DNA of 64,000 bases. Source: Nymphaea colorata. Taxonomy: Eukaryota > Streptophyta > Magnoliopsida > Nymphaeales > Nymphaeaceae. Both the position numbers and the translations under genes were made by a program. Shown piece after piece: positions 18,300 to 29,066 of the stretch. How positions within the stretch are numbered: position 1 is the stretch's first letter; every line of letters starts with the position of its first letter. The notes under the pieces were generated by a model. That model was given only the letters and a program-made list of their open reading frames with translations, was not told the origin of the DNA and searched no databases. The stretch lies in NCBI RefSeq assembly GCF_008831285.2, contig NC_045140.1, positions 4,691,528-4,755,527 on the forward strand, read 5' to 3'.

Positions 18300-19070
18300 T
18301 CATTTTTTTATGTTTTAAATATATTGAAGAAAATGGAAAACTACCATTGAGAAAAGCCTTGTAATTTCTCCATCTGCTCTCCTGCAAAACAAGCAAAATT
18401 AAAAATTATGTTTCATGAGCAAGTGTGTATGCGTGTGGAGAGAGAGAGAGAGAAGGAATAAAATACATTTTTATACAGCAAAAGTATGTCAAGATTATAT
18501 CCAATGCAGAGAAAGATTTAGGGAGCTTTGTGTCTAGATTGGCTGAAAACAAGATGTATAGTCTTCTTGAAATATGTGTTCTAATGACATAATTTTTCTT
18601 ATCAAACACTCTCGCAGACACGCAAAAAAAAAAAAAAGGAATTCGAACAATTTTAATAGAGAACATCTTAATACAAGCCAACCCATCAAACAATCGCGAC
18701 ATTCAAAGTTGTACTTGACATTACTTCATCAAAAGCATAAGCATAGCGATGCTAACCCCACTTCAAGGACTGCAGTTAGGGAAATAAAACCGAGGCGCAT
18801 CAATTGCTGGTTGAAGTACAGCCACCATTCACAATCTTTCACTTCCCAATTTTATTGCACGGACCAATGTGTTTGTGGATAATATTGGATTTCAGAGAGA
18901 TAATGACTGCAAATTGCAATAGGTTGGTAAGTAGTCACCATCATGGGCTGTCAATGGCCGAGAAGATAATACTAACTAAGAGGGGGTTCTGGCAGGGGCC
19001 ACGACCGAGAGTGTCACGTGTCATTCATTATTCATTTTCTCTTTCTTTAATATTTACAAACAATTCTCTT
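18300..19070. other. 3' flank of the carboxypeptidase gene, no gene seen
   Basis: Contains the likely 3' UTR end and a short GA tract (18438-18453). Frames here lack any recognised motif or splice support. Confidence 0.55.
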
Positions 19071-19073
19071 TGT

Positions 19074-19180
19074 GCAGGGTCGAAGATAGATTTTTTTTTA
19101 TATAGATTAAATGAAGTTTTTCTAAAATTACATGTAATGTTTTTTAAAAATTTGAGGAGTGATCATGGCTCTTTTATATA
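19074..19180. mobile_element. Fragment of family A MITE
   Basis: It starts CAGGGTCGAAGATAG and contains AAAATTACATGTAATG followed by TTTAAAAATTTGAGG. This is the same internal order seen in the elements at 38007 and, partly, 5554. The right terminus is missing. Confidence 0.4.
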
Positions 19181-19190
19181 TATAAGGAAG

Positions 19191-19286
19191 TCATGAATAA
19201 GTTGCAATGGCAGTCATTATTTAGTTTTCTTATATATATATATAAAAGAAAACTAAATAATGACTGCCATTGCAACTTATTCATGA
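19191..19286. repeat. Perfect palindrome, 41-bp arms with 14-bp TA loop
   Basis: Arm 19191-19231 (starting TCATGAATAAGTTGCAATGG) is the exact reverse complement of 19246-19286. The loop is an alternating TA stretch. No mismatch was found in the 41 paired bases. No 8-bp or 3-bp target duplication is obvious outside. It could be a young foldback element, or give a hairpin RNA if transcribed. Confidence 0.92.
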
Positions 19287-19474
19287 GGATCCTTTGACAC
19301 TTTTTATAATCGGTCATATATACATAAACTGTGTTGAAAACAGTACCATAAACTACTGCTAATGCCCTTGTGGCCATATTCTTTTGTGGTGGTGTCCTGA
19401 CTTTTTAACATTCGGCAATGTCTACCAGCCAGCTGCCCTCATATATAATAATATTTTTTTTCCAATTGATAACT

Positions 19475-19898
19475 AAGGCTGCACATGAGCCGAGTCAAGC
19501 CCAAGCTTGGCCAGTTCGAGCTCAACTCAACATGAAAAACTCGGGCTTGAGCTCGGCTCGAACTCGAGTCGAGCACCTTATAGCAAGCTCAAGCTAGACT
19601 CAACTACACAAAGTTAAGCTCAAATTCAACTCTTTTAACTCATTTAACTTGTTTAGACATTAATTTTAGTAAGCATTAACTCATGTAACCTGTGAAAATT
19701 TGTTTTTACTTTTTATCCTAAAAATTAAAACCAGTGAACCAGTTTTGATATTATTATATAGAGTACCAGTTTGCGAATCGAGACGAGTATAAACAAGTCA
19801 AGTTCCTGAAACTCGACTTGTTTATAAACGAGTTCAGCAGGGGCTGAATTTTTTAGAGTTCTAGTCGAGCCCGAGTTGGCGCGGCTTGTTGTGCAGCC
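19475..19898. mobile_element. Non-autonomous DNA element, family C (GGCTGCACA ends)
   Basis: The left end AAGGCTGCACATGAG and right end TTGTGCAGCC are inverted. The interior is built of degenerate GAGCTCGA/ACTCGAG words. Flanks TTGATAAC and ATGATAAA are a possible decayed 8-bp target duplication. A relative lies at 41459-41840 and interior fragments lie at about 21590-21930 and 35195-35480. Confidence 0.55.
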
Positions 19899-20269
19899 AA
19901 TGATAAACGAATCTGGCTGAGCTGCAGACACACTTGGCCGCCAGACTGATTCTATTCAATACCCAAATTTCGATAACACTGATTGGCGGGATTTTATTTT
20001 TTGCATATCCAATGAGATTTAAGTTGGTTTTATACACTAATGCGTATTTAAAACTTTTTAACTTTATCAAAATCCTTTGTTACGAAGCTGACTTACTTGG
20101 TCTTGACCATGCGTATTTTAAACTTTTAATAACTTTTTCACAATCCTTTTTTGCCATGCTGACTTACTTGGGCTTGACTGTGAGTATTTTATACTTTTTT
20201 ACTTTTTATAATCCTTTTTTACCAAGCGGCTTACTTGAGCTTGACCGGTTTGAGATATTTTCATTTTAA

Positions 20270-21361
20270 GGTCTCTTGTGTAAGATATATTGGGGTGCTT
20301 TAAATTGAGTTTTTTTAATTATTTCCTAAGTTGTTGGCACTTGATAAGTACTCAAACGGTCCGTGTCAACCAACTTATACGTCCATTGGGTTAAAATGGC
20401 TTAAATGGCCTTGTGTAAAAGAGAAATATTGGATGATTAATGAAGAAGAATTACATGCATGCATTTTTCAAATGAGAAAATATGACATATTTTGGTAATA
20501 ACGAAAATGATCCTAAAAGTGGTAATGAAAGTAATGAATTCACACTCTTTAATGACAAATTTGATAAGAAAAGTGGCTTTAATTAAAAAATTGTCCAAAT
20601 ATGAAATTTTGCTGATATTTAAGTGCAAATTTAGTAAAAGTGATTTTTCATCCTCGGCCTTTAGGTCTAGGGCTACTTTGAGACCTAGGTAGGCCTACTT
20701 CTTCAACTTGAGTGTTGAGTATCGTACTATTTGCAGTTCAATAGAAAAACACTCACAAAAATCGAACAAAAATCGAACTAATGATACATCTCTTTCCCGC
20801 CTTTCAATCTGACCAGCTATGTTATCCCCTTTAAAGATCCTTAACCACAAATTTGAAAAAAAGGGTTTTATAAACCCCTAGATGGTCATTCTAAATCATT
20901 GCCATGAGGACAATTCTTTTCCTGTTTAACGCATTATTATTATTATTATTATTTGATAAGCAATTGTAGTGATAGTTAGACAACTACCAGTTTTTCCCAA
21001 TTACCGCGTTTCGCAGTTGTTGAATCTTGGAGCTCTTTTAACTTGAAGCTCTCATGTATATTTGTTGAAGCATTTTTATATGTGAAAAAATAGCAACTTT
21101 GAGCTCAGATTTTCAAACTTTTCATTTACTCGCTTGAAGAAAGAAAAACCCTACATTAATGAACAGGCAGCAAACGATTGAAAACTTGAGCATTTTCTTG
21201 TTTTTTTTTTTGCCAAAAGTTAAGTTATCTCAAACTTTTTAGCGAAGGGGAAATCCCTTTTCACATATACACACCCATATATATATATATACTTGTGAGT
21301 TTTTGAAATTTTATAGGGACTTGACACCTGTCACAACAAGATAAAATTTGCTAGACAATTG

Positions 21362-21404
<43 letters not shown>

Positions 21405-22059
21405 ATAAACATGGCGGAAAAGATGAAAAGTCATACTAGATGGTAAAAATACCCATCACTTATATAGCCCACATTGGGTGGCTGTTATCTGGCCAGCCCA
21501 TGGAATCCAATCCTTATATAAATATATGTGTGTATTTCGCATATTCACGAATGGTACTTGTCTATAGGAATGCAACAATGAGAGAGTCTACTCGAGTTAC
21601 ATATTGCTTGGCTTAAGCTTTACGAGTCCGAGCTCAACTCGATAAACCGAGTCCGAGTCCCAGCTCAAGATCAAGCTAGACTAGTTTAAGGTCGTGTCAC
21701 TTGATTCAAATAATTTTTTAAATGACAATGAAAACTGCAAAAGGATGTTTAAAACTCAGAAAATAATAATGAGTTACCCCTGAAAGATAAACAAACATGG
21801 AAGACACCACCTGGGTCGAGTTTAAATTAATCGAGCTCATGTAACTCGAACTCAAACTCGAACTAGACTTGTTTATAATTTGCGGTTTAACTCAACCTCA
21901 ACCTCAAGCTGACACATTTATTAAACAAGTTAAATGAGTCCAGCTTACGTGGGCAAGCACGATCTGTTGTATATGGCAGAGCTATTGTATACTATTCCCT
22001 TTCAAAAGAACCCCGTCCTTGAGAGCACCTCATCCATCTCTTTGTATTTAAATGGCCTC
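20270..22059. other. Intergenic, AT-rich, no gene seen
   Basis: Holds an ATT trinucleotide tract (20934-20953), TA/TG tracts (21373-21403) and a decayed family C interior (about 21590-21930). No exon is supported. Confidence 0.6.
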
Positions 22060-22076
22060 AAGCTATTATACTAGTT

Positions 22077-22206
22077 TTGCTTCGGGCCCTTACGGGCCCG
22101 GGACTGAGTGCTTCTGGAGCGGGCAGGTGACGCCTAAGGGCACAATTCCGAGTTCTTAGCGGATGGAGCACTTCCCCCGCACCAATGGGCTGCAACCCCT
22201 TGGGGT
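22077..22206. other. GC-rich 130-bp island flanked by direct repeats
   Basis: A block far richer in GC than its surroundings, containing the self-complementary CGGGCCCTTACGGGCCCG, is bounded by AAGCTATTATACTAGTT (22060-22076) and AAGCTATTATACTTAGTT (22207-22224). The flanking repeat looks like a target duplication of 17-18 bp, but the insert has no poly-A tail, tRNA boxes or recognised family. Origin unknown. Confidence 0.6.
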
Positions 22207-22276
22207 AAGCTATTATACTTAGTTACAATAGTAAGCGCAACCCCTTGGGGTAAGCTATTATACTTAGTTACAATAG
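22192..22276. repeat. 40-bp direct repeat, period 45
   Basis: GCAACCCCTTGGGGTAAGC through TTACAATAG occurs twice, at 22192-22231 and 22237-22276, without mismatch. It overlaps the right edge of the GC-rich island, so duplication followed the event that placed the island. Confidence 0.95.
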
Positions 22277-22279
22277 TTC

Positions 22280-24116
22280 ATGTAACTAATGTCCAAAAAG
22301 TGTTAAAGATAAGAATTTATTCCATGATTCATATGATAATGTTCATGCGTGTGATAGATTGACATGAGAATGGACAGAGTGTGTGCTGGCATGGTGCGAG
22401 CAACATGACATGACAGTTGATGATGATTTACAGAAATGAGTAACAGAAATTGCAGGCATTGGAAGTATGATTGGGCTTCAATAGCCATAAATAGCCTACT
22501 CAATTACTAAAGTGCCCACATGAAGAACATGCTATAATATTGTAGCCTAAGTAGTTTTCTCATCAATAAACCATCCTTTCCTTGCATGAAACAAGGAATA
22601 GTGAGAAGTTGTAAAAGAAAAGTTCTAAAGAATATGAGCACTGTGGTTTTGGATGGTTTATGGCTTGGGCTTCTTCTTCTTCTTCTTCTTTTTAGTTTTG
22701 TAGGTTCCCCTTTGAAAAGAGAAAGAGAGGGAGAGACTTGTTGTTCTCTCACTTTAAGCCACAAGAGAGATCGAAAGAGAAATTAAAAAGAGATTGAGAG
22801 GGAGTAAGCTTCATTACATGTTTGGGGTTTCCACTGCACTTTTCTCTTTGTTATATGAAGACTGGGATAAGACACTGGTGGGTTTGTTGTGAGAAGATCA
22901 AAGTACTCTCAAATCAGCTCAACATCTCTTCAAGGACTTCTGTAACACTTGAAGCAGAGGATCGTTTGCCAACAACAACAAACTGTTACTGTTACATGAA
23001 CATGTACAAAAGAATGAGTTAGATTCATGAAACACTTATTTAAGTGTTCCATGAATTTGCGGCATTTTTTTGAAATACCTTTATGGGAGAGTAAGCATGT
23101 GTTACTGTTACTAAACGGGTTTTGACTTCAAAATAATACTGTTTGGGCAAAAGCTTTTCGAGTGGCTCTCTTGCATTGAAATTAGATTCTTCCAGAAGAC
23201 TCCTCCTCCGTTAGCTGTATAAGTTGCCAAATGGGCCTTTTTCACTAATCATCTTCTTCCCAAAAGACATCTTCACATACTTTGCACATGTTCCTCCATT
23301 CTCTCCTTTTGGTACCAAGTCTTCTGTAGTAGGTAGCCTACTGCATTGTTGTGGAACGTCCTATCCATGGGGTAATGCGAATAAATGGCTGATATATAGC
23401 TCCATCATTATATAATGAAGTTTTTTTTCTTTTCCTTATCAATTCTTTAGGGAGGCATTTGATGCACAGGAATTACAGTACTGTTACAATAGAATCACAT
23501 GACTACTCCCAACTATTATTCCGTAATCAAATCAGCAGAAGAAAACAACATTCTGGGGTCATTCTATCGATTTCTAAAAGTTTTCATGAATGAAATAGAA
23601 ATAGCAAGTCATTGCTTTGAAATAAGTTTCAAAATGTGAACTTTTCTGCCATATAAATTTGACATAAAATTGGTAACTGAGATTTTTAGTTAATGGTCTG
23701 CTGAATTAGATGATTTCTGATTGACTGACCTTGTTCCACCTCATATAAGGATGCAAGCTATTAAGATCGTAAGCAGTAAGTACCTATCAGATCTTCAATA
23801 GCCAGAAATGAGAGAACAACGTATTATACCACATCCAGCAAGTTTGCCTTTCTCCCCAACTTGCTTGTCTTTTAAAGCATGTATGGACGGTCCCTATTCA
23901 ATTGAGCATTTTATTTTTCAGTTATTCAAGGTGTTGCTTGTGTGTTTGGTCTCATATAAATTAATTACAGATGCCATGACAGATGTTGGCTTATTTCATG
24001 GATCTGTTCGGACTTGCTTCCACTTGGCCGAGTAACTTATTACCTTGTGAAACATTTTGGTCACATTGGCTTACAGGTTTAAGTAGAAAACAGAATTCCT
24101 TATTGTTTCTATTTTA
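22280..24116. other. Intergenic, no gene seen
   Basis: Includes a TTC tract (22674-22691), a GA-rich stretch to 22805, and at 23026-23065 a core resembling the Tourist-like elements at 35976 and 57490 (ATTCATGAAACACTT paired with AAGTGTTCCATGAAT). No exon, tRNA or known microRNA was recognised. Confidence 0.5.
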
Positions 24117-24856
24117 AAAATCTACTTAAAATACTGACCAATTCTTTGTTAACTATCCATGTTTATTAGGGACGTTTATTTATTTATTTATTTCATTTGT
24201 GCCCGTTTTGCTCTTGTAAAAGCATTTGCTTTAAAACTTATAGAGAAAAGGCTGTAAAATCATGCGAGATTAGAGAGAGATGAACAATTGGGTAACGTTT
24301 TGAAATCTCAAGTGTGTTTCATTGACAAAATGGTATTCTAACGCAGAAGGAGCACTAGGGATGTACTCTAAACTGCCTTATGCCATTGATCGGGTATCAT
24401 CAAATTTACTAAGCTTGTATAGAAGATGCCATCAGAATTCAGTGTCAATATTACATAATAACTGGTTGTTCACAAGGCCTTGTATAACAAAGCAAATGGC
24501 TCTATCAAATTTATATTGAACAAGTTTTATGATTCTGTTGCTTATAATAAAGTTATCATCTTGGAAGGTGGATATTGCTCTTACTTCTAGTCACCATATC
24601 AGCCCTATCATTTTCTCCTCCTTCTTCAGCTAATGGAATCTCTTCTGTGGCTTTCTTATCGACTGACTGGTCCATATGAACTTGCAGACTCTTTCTTGGT
24701 TTCTTTTCCTTCTTCTTTGATTATGCTTCACAACTTTCATCACTTTCTATTGCTTTTTGAGGGCTTCCTCAACTTTTCAAGTACCCATTCAATTGGCTAT
24801 AGCTATTTTTTGTCGCTGTTTATTTCTCTCTCTCTCTCTCTTCTGTGTGTCTCTCT

Positions 24857-24923
<67 letters not shown>

Positions 24924-25808
24924 TGCATCCCTCTTCTGGATCTCTATATACTTAAGAGAGACACACAGAAGAGAGAGAGAGAGAGAGAGAGAGCTCTTTA
25001 ATTTGATAGGCTGAATGAATACATGCAAATATTCAGATTTCTAATAATGAAATAGCTCTAGCCAACTGAATTACTGTGTCAAAGTCTAGGGTGCCTTCAA
25101 AAGCAATGTAAAATGATGAAAAACTACTAACTAAGCATAATCAAAGGGGAAGAGAAAAAGAAGAAATCTGCAAGTTATGGCATAGAAGAAAAATAACAAC
25201 GTATATATAAGCCAGTCAGTTGAGAAGGAAGCCAGAGACGACATTCTAGAAGCTGAAGAAGAAAGAAAGGCTGACAGGACAGAGATGGTGACTAGGAGTA
25301 AGTACAATACCCACCATCCAAGATGATAAGTCTATTATAAGCAAATATAATCATAAAAATTAATTAAAATAAGGCGAATTCGACAGAACCATTCTTGATC
25401 TGTTATATCATTAATAAGGCCAATGTTATGATCAACTAATTATGCAATATGGGCAGTGAGTTCTGATAGTATCTTTTATCACAAGAAGCTAAGTTAGTTT
25501 GATGCATGATACCTAATCAATGGCATAAAGCAGTTTAGGGTACACCGCTATTGCTCTTTCTCATCAGAATACCATTATTTTCAATAAACACAGTTGATAT
25601 TTCAGGATGTTGCCTCACTGTTCATCCTTTTCTCTAATCTCATGACATGCTTCCACAGCCTTTGCTCCTTAGGTTTGAAGACAAATGCTTGTATAAGAGC
25701 AAAATAGACATAAATTGAAAAATACAACTCATATAAAAGTGTCATGTGGATAGTTAACAAATTCATGAAGATGACTATTTTAAGTAAAATTTTTAAAATA
25801 AAAGTTAT
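24117..25808. repeat. Long diverged inverted duplication, arms about 745 and 860 bp
   Basis: The reverse complement of 24117-24861 aligns in order with 24950-25808. Shared landmarks read outward from the centre: AGCATAATCAAAG, GTCTGCAAGTT/ATCTGCAAGTT, ATGGTGACTAGRAGTAAG, CCAAGATGATAA, ATCAATGGCATAARGCAGTTT, AGAATACCATT, TGGATAGTTAACAAA and TATTTTAAGTA. The innermost 37 bp of each arm (24825-24861 and 24950-24986) are perfectly complementary and contain a GA/TC tract; the 88-bp spacer holds TC and TG microsatellites. Small indels and substitutions throughout show the arms are not newly duplicated. One segment in both arms reads as a short open frame ending in the same TGA (left arm on minus, about 24682-24566; right arm on plus, about 25213-25329). 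This suggests the unit came from the 3' end of a gene that I cannot identify. Confidence 0.88.
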
Positions 25809-26104
25809 ATATATATATATATATATATATATCCGACCAGCTTGCGCATATGAAAGGTAATCCACTTTCACTATCATTATTTTTACTGTTTCTATGTCAA
25901 TCGTATTTAAGACAATGTCTTTATGATCAGTTCCTATTAGAACCGGTCATAAAATGGATGTTAGAGAATGAAATCGAAAAGGAAATTTTTCGTGAACCGA
26001 CCGATCAATTAAATATGTACTTTTCAACTAAAATTATAAAAAAAAAAAAACATTCCGCATAAAAAAAATATATAATAAAATTATCAGGTACGAAGTCGTT
26101 CACT

Positions 26105-26205
26105 AATTTTTGTATGCAGATCCACGGCGCAAGCCCAAGGAATTGTAAGCAAAGTCTAAGGCCGCCGGCAGTCAGGACAAAGACCATGATGCCTAAAATT
26201 CACGC
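26105..26205 (+). pseudogene. Decayed copy of the last carboxypeptidase exon
   Basis: Aligned to the last exon and stop region at 18134-18225, this stretch keeps a 14-base identity CAAGCCCAAGGAAT and the later block GCCGCCGGCAGTCAGGACAAA (18 of 21 bases matching GCCGCTGGCTGTCGGGACAAA). The putative acceptor TGCAG is retained at the left. The frame is lost. It is in the same orientation as the functional gene, about 8 kb downstream, and no other exon copy was found between them. It is probably the remnant of a tandem or partial duplication. Confidence 0.6.
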
Positions 26206-26397
26206 TTATCTTTTGGTCCACCTACAGGACTTTAAATTATTAGCAAAATATAATAACGATACTTTTTTCATTTTTCACGCGCATCTTTTATTTTAATGGA
26301 AAATACAGCAAAACGTTACTTGGGAAAAGCACCAAATGGATAAGTGGTGATAGCCCTGTATCTTGTCCGGTTGTCTATTACTTTCTATATATATAAA

Positions 26398-26404
26398 TAT
26401 ATAA

Positions 26405-26458
<54 letters not shown>
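26398..26458. repeat. (TA)n microsatellite
   Basis: A long alternating TA tract with a TAAATA interruption at its left. Non-coding. Confidence 0.9.
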
Positions 26459-26459
<1 letters not shown>

Positions 26460-26461
<2 letters not shown>

Positions 26462-28240
26462 TGATGACAACATAATTACTTCGTTTGAATATTCAATAGT
26501 GAAAATCCAATCGCATTGACAAAAATGTATATTAAAAACTCTACATACTCTTTAATGGTACACATTACCATTATAAATGTAGTTTACATACTATATATTA
26601 AAGGCCTAGATGCTCACTCACCTAACTCTGAAATGAATGTTAAACATGAATGACTAACATGGACATAATAGAAGGAAGTAAGTGGATCAGTCAAGTAGCC
26701 GAGCTCTAAGAATAGATCACCAATGATGCTTCAAGACCACAGATGTTCGTAAATTGAGCTACCATTTATTTGCTGGATCGAAACGACCAAAACTGTAGCT
26801 AACAAATAAAACAAAAAACAGCCATGCAATGGAGAAAGAAAAATGGACTTTCATTTTTTTTTTCTTAACAAAGTCAAGAGAATGCTATGCCCGCACTAAT
26901 TTAAAATGACAAAAACTCATTTTAATAGATAGGAAAAAAAAAATCCCAGAAAAAATAGATGATAGCATTATAGAAGGGGATCATCTAACATTATTGTAAA
27001 TTAGAAATGTATAATGTTTTGGATTAGTTTGATACCAGAGTTTCCCAGTTCTCAAGTACCACCCAAATCCTTTAAAGTTGATGAAATATATAAGATTAGC
27101 TTGATTCGCTGAAGGAACTACTTACGTAATGAACTAAAGTTTTATTTTCCTTTAAAATACTTGGCTCATATGTATCATGAGAAATTGAATTATACACGTT
27201 CTAGTGTTGAGCGCGAAGAAGACCATAATACAGTCAATATTAGTTAGAGAGATTAAAGGAAAACTTTTCAAAAAGAACAACTAAAATTGAACATATAAAA
27301 AAAAATGCACATTCAACCTTTTCATGTAACTAAAAAACCATAGCTATACTTTTGTAAAGTCTATAAAAAACTTAAAATCATTTATGAAAATTAATTGTTT
27401 AATCAGTAAACATGAACCATTTTTAGCCTCTAAAAAAGTTCATACGTTTTTTTATGAAGAACTTTATATCATTAATAAAAAAAATATCATATAATTGTTT
27501 TGGATGTTAACAAAAAAACAAGTTATTTGAGTTTGATTAATCCTGTATTTACATTGTTTAGATATCATTAAGAAAAATAATCAAAACTGACGAACTTACA
27601 ATTCTTTTTTTTAATGGTATTTTGGTCTTTAATCATATTGACCTAAGCTTGAAGTAATAGCCTAAGGTCTTTCTAAATGTCAGGTTGCAATTTTTATTAT
27701 CACCAACGCTTTATGTACCTTTTTTAAAATTCCCCAAAACCATATCATGGTAATAAAGTCCCTTCTAAAAGTTAACTTAGTAGATTTCAGTTCGGGGAAA
27801 AAATGGATTTTTGGCACATAAAATGGAATAAATAGTTCCAATATGCATAACGCATTCGAAAATATACACCAAAACCCACATCAGAAATTTAAAAAAAAAA
27901 AAAAGATCACAGGAGTAGAAACCACAAAATTTATATAAATATGAAAAATATGCATGTCCTAATCAAGGACCGGCAGCAAAGCTGTCGCCACAGGTTGACA
28001 TGAAGATTTTTGTGAATAAAACAAGCTACAGAGAAAAAAATAACGCAAGTTGGAAAAGTGGCCGTTACATGCTAAAGTTGAAAAAGACTCACAAAGATCT
28101 GATTGGCATCCATCCACATAGTCCACCAACCTCACAGCCAGCAGAACTCTTCCTGTCTTTTGTAAGCTTCTCAACTTACACCACCGAAAGGAAGATAATG
28201 TGCTGGTCGTGGACTCAGCGGGCCCAGCTCACCTGAAGTT
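26460..28240. other. Intergenic, AT-rich, no gene seen
   Basis: Poly-A and poly-T runs dominate 26800-27900. From about 27960 the base composition becomes more balanced towards the phosphatase gene, but no exon is supported before 28241. Confidence 0.55.
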
Positions 28241-28340
28241 TCAAACAGCTGGATTCACATCAGACGGGCACGAAGTTGCGCCCAAGCCCATCATGTAGCC
28301 CTCCAAAACAGATGGTTCAACAGGTGGTGCTTCTTGCTGG
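28241..28340 (-). other. Possible orphan C-terminal exon
   Basis: On the minus strand an open stretch reads QEAPPVEPSVLEGYMMGL, then continues to a TGA at 28243-28241. It follows a pyrimidine-rich stretch ending in an AG. Codon use looks more coding-like than the surroundings. A second exon-like piece lies upstream (about 28690-28730, minus: SSEISSLDTPLDGGSA). The phases do not join cleanly, the space before the phosphatase gene is only about 800 bp, and I recognise no family. It may be a gene relic or part of the phosphatase 3' region. Confidence 0.2.
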
Positions 28341-29066
28341 TTGCTACCACAGGTGCAGAGTAGGTGACATAAGGTAGAAAGTTGTAAAGAGCGTAAGAGG
28401 AGAAGATCACTGGTTCAATCTCAACCGTCCCATTCTTTAACTCCAAACAACAAACAAAACACATGGACCAAAGATCCAGGCTACCAATCAAACTAAGAGA
28501 ACAAAAACCATGAGATACAGATCGTCTCGGATCTCAGTACTGAAGCAAATGGTCTCACCTTTAATGGCAGTAGCACAATGAAGCAAAATTGAGTGCAGCA
28601 ATTGCATACTGGAGAGGGAAGAATGACAAGAAAATAATGAGGAAATTTTATGGAGAAAAGCAAAACTGAAATATGTCCTGCTGAACCTCCATCGAGTGGA
28701 GTGTCCAGACTTGAAATCTCAGAACTCTTATAGAGCAATAAGAGCAACAGAATGAGGTGGTGCTAAATAAGTTTTCCTTCAATATTGACCTGAATTTATT
28801 AACAATCAAAGACGAACTTGTACAATCTAGGACACTTTAAGATCTGTTCATTTTTTCATGTATACTCCAACTGCAGCCCTTCTCACTAGAAATAAAACAG
28901 TGCAAGGAGGGCCATACCTGAATAGAACTACAAGCCTGCGGGCAGGACACACATCTATGTATATATATATTTCTATGAAGAACAAAAATGGAAAAAAAAA
29001 AAAGAATTGTAATAGAATGTAAGATACAAATTAAAATTTCTCCTGCTAAATCTTGCCATATTCAAC

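Noticed and set aside
25850-26062. 70-residue frame MKGNPLSLSLF... next to the inverted repeat
   Set aside because: I considered an organelle-derived fragment but could not recognise any plastid or mitochondrial protein; composition matches the surrounding AT-rich DNA.
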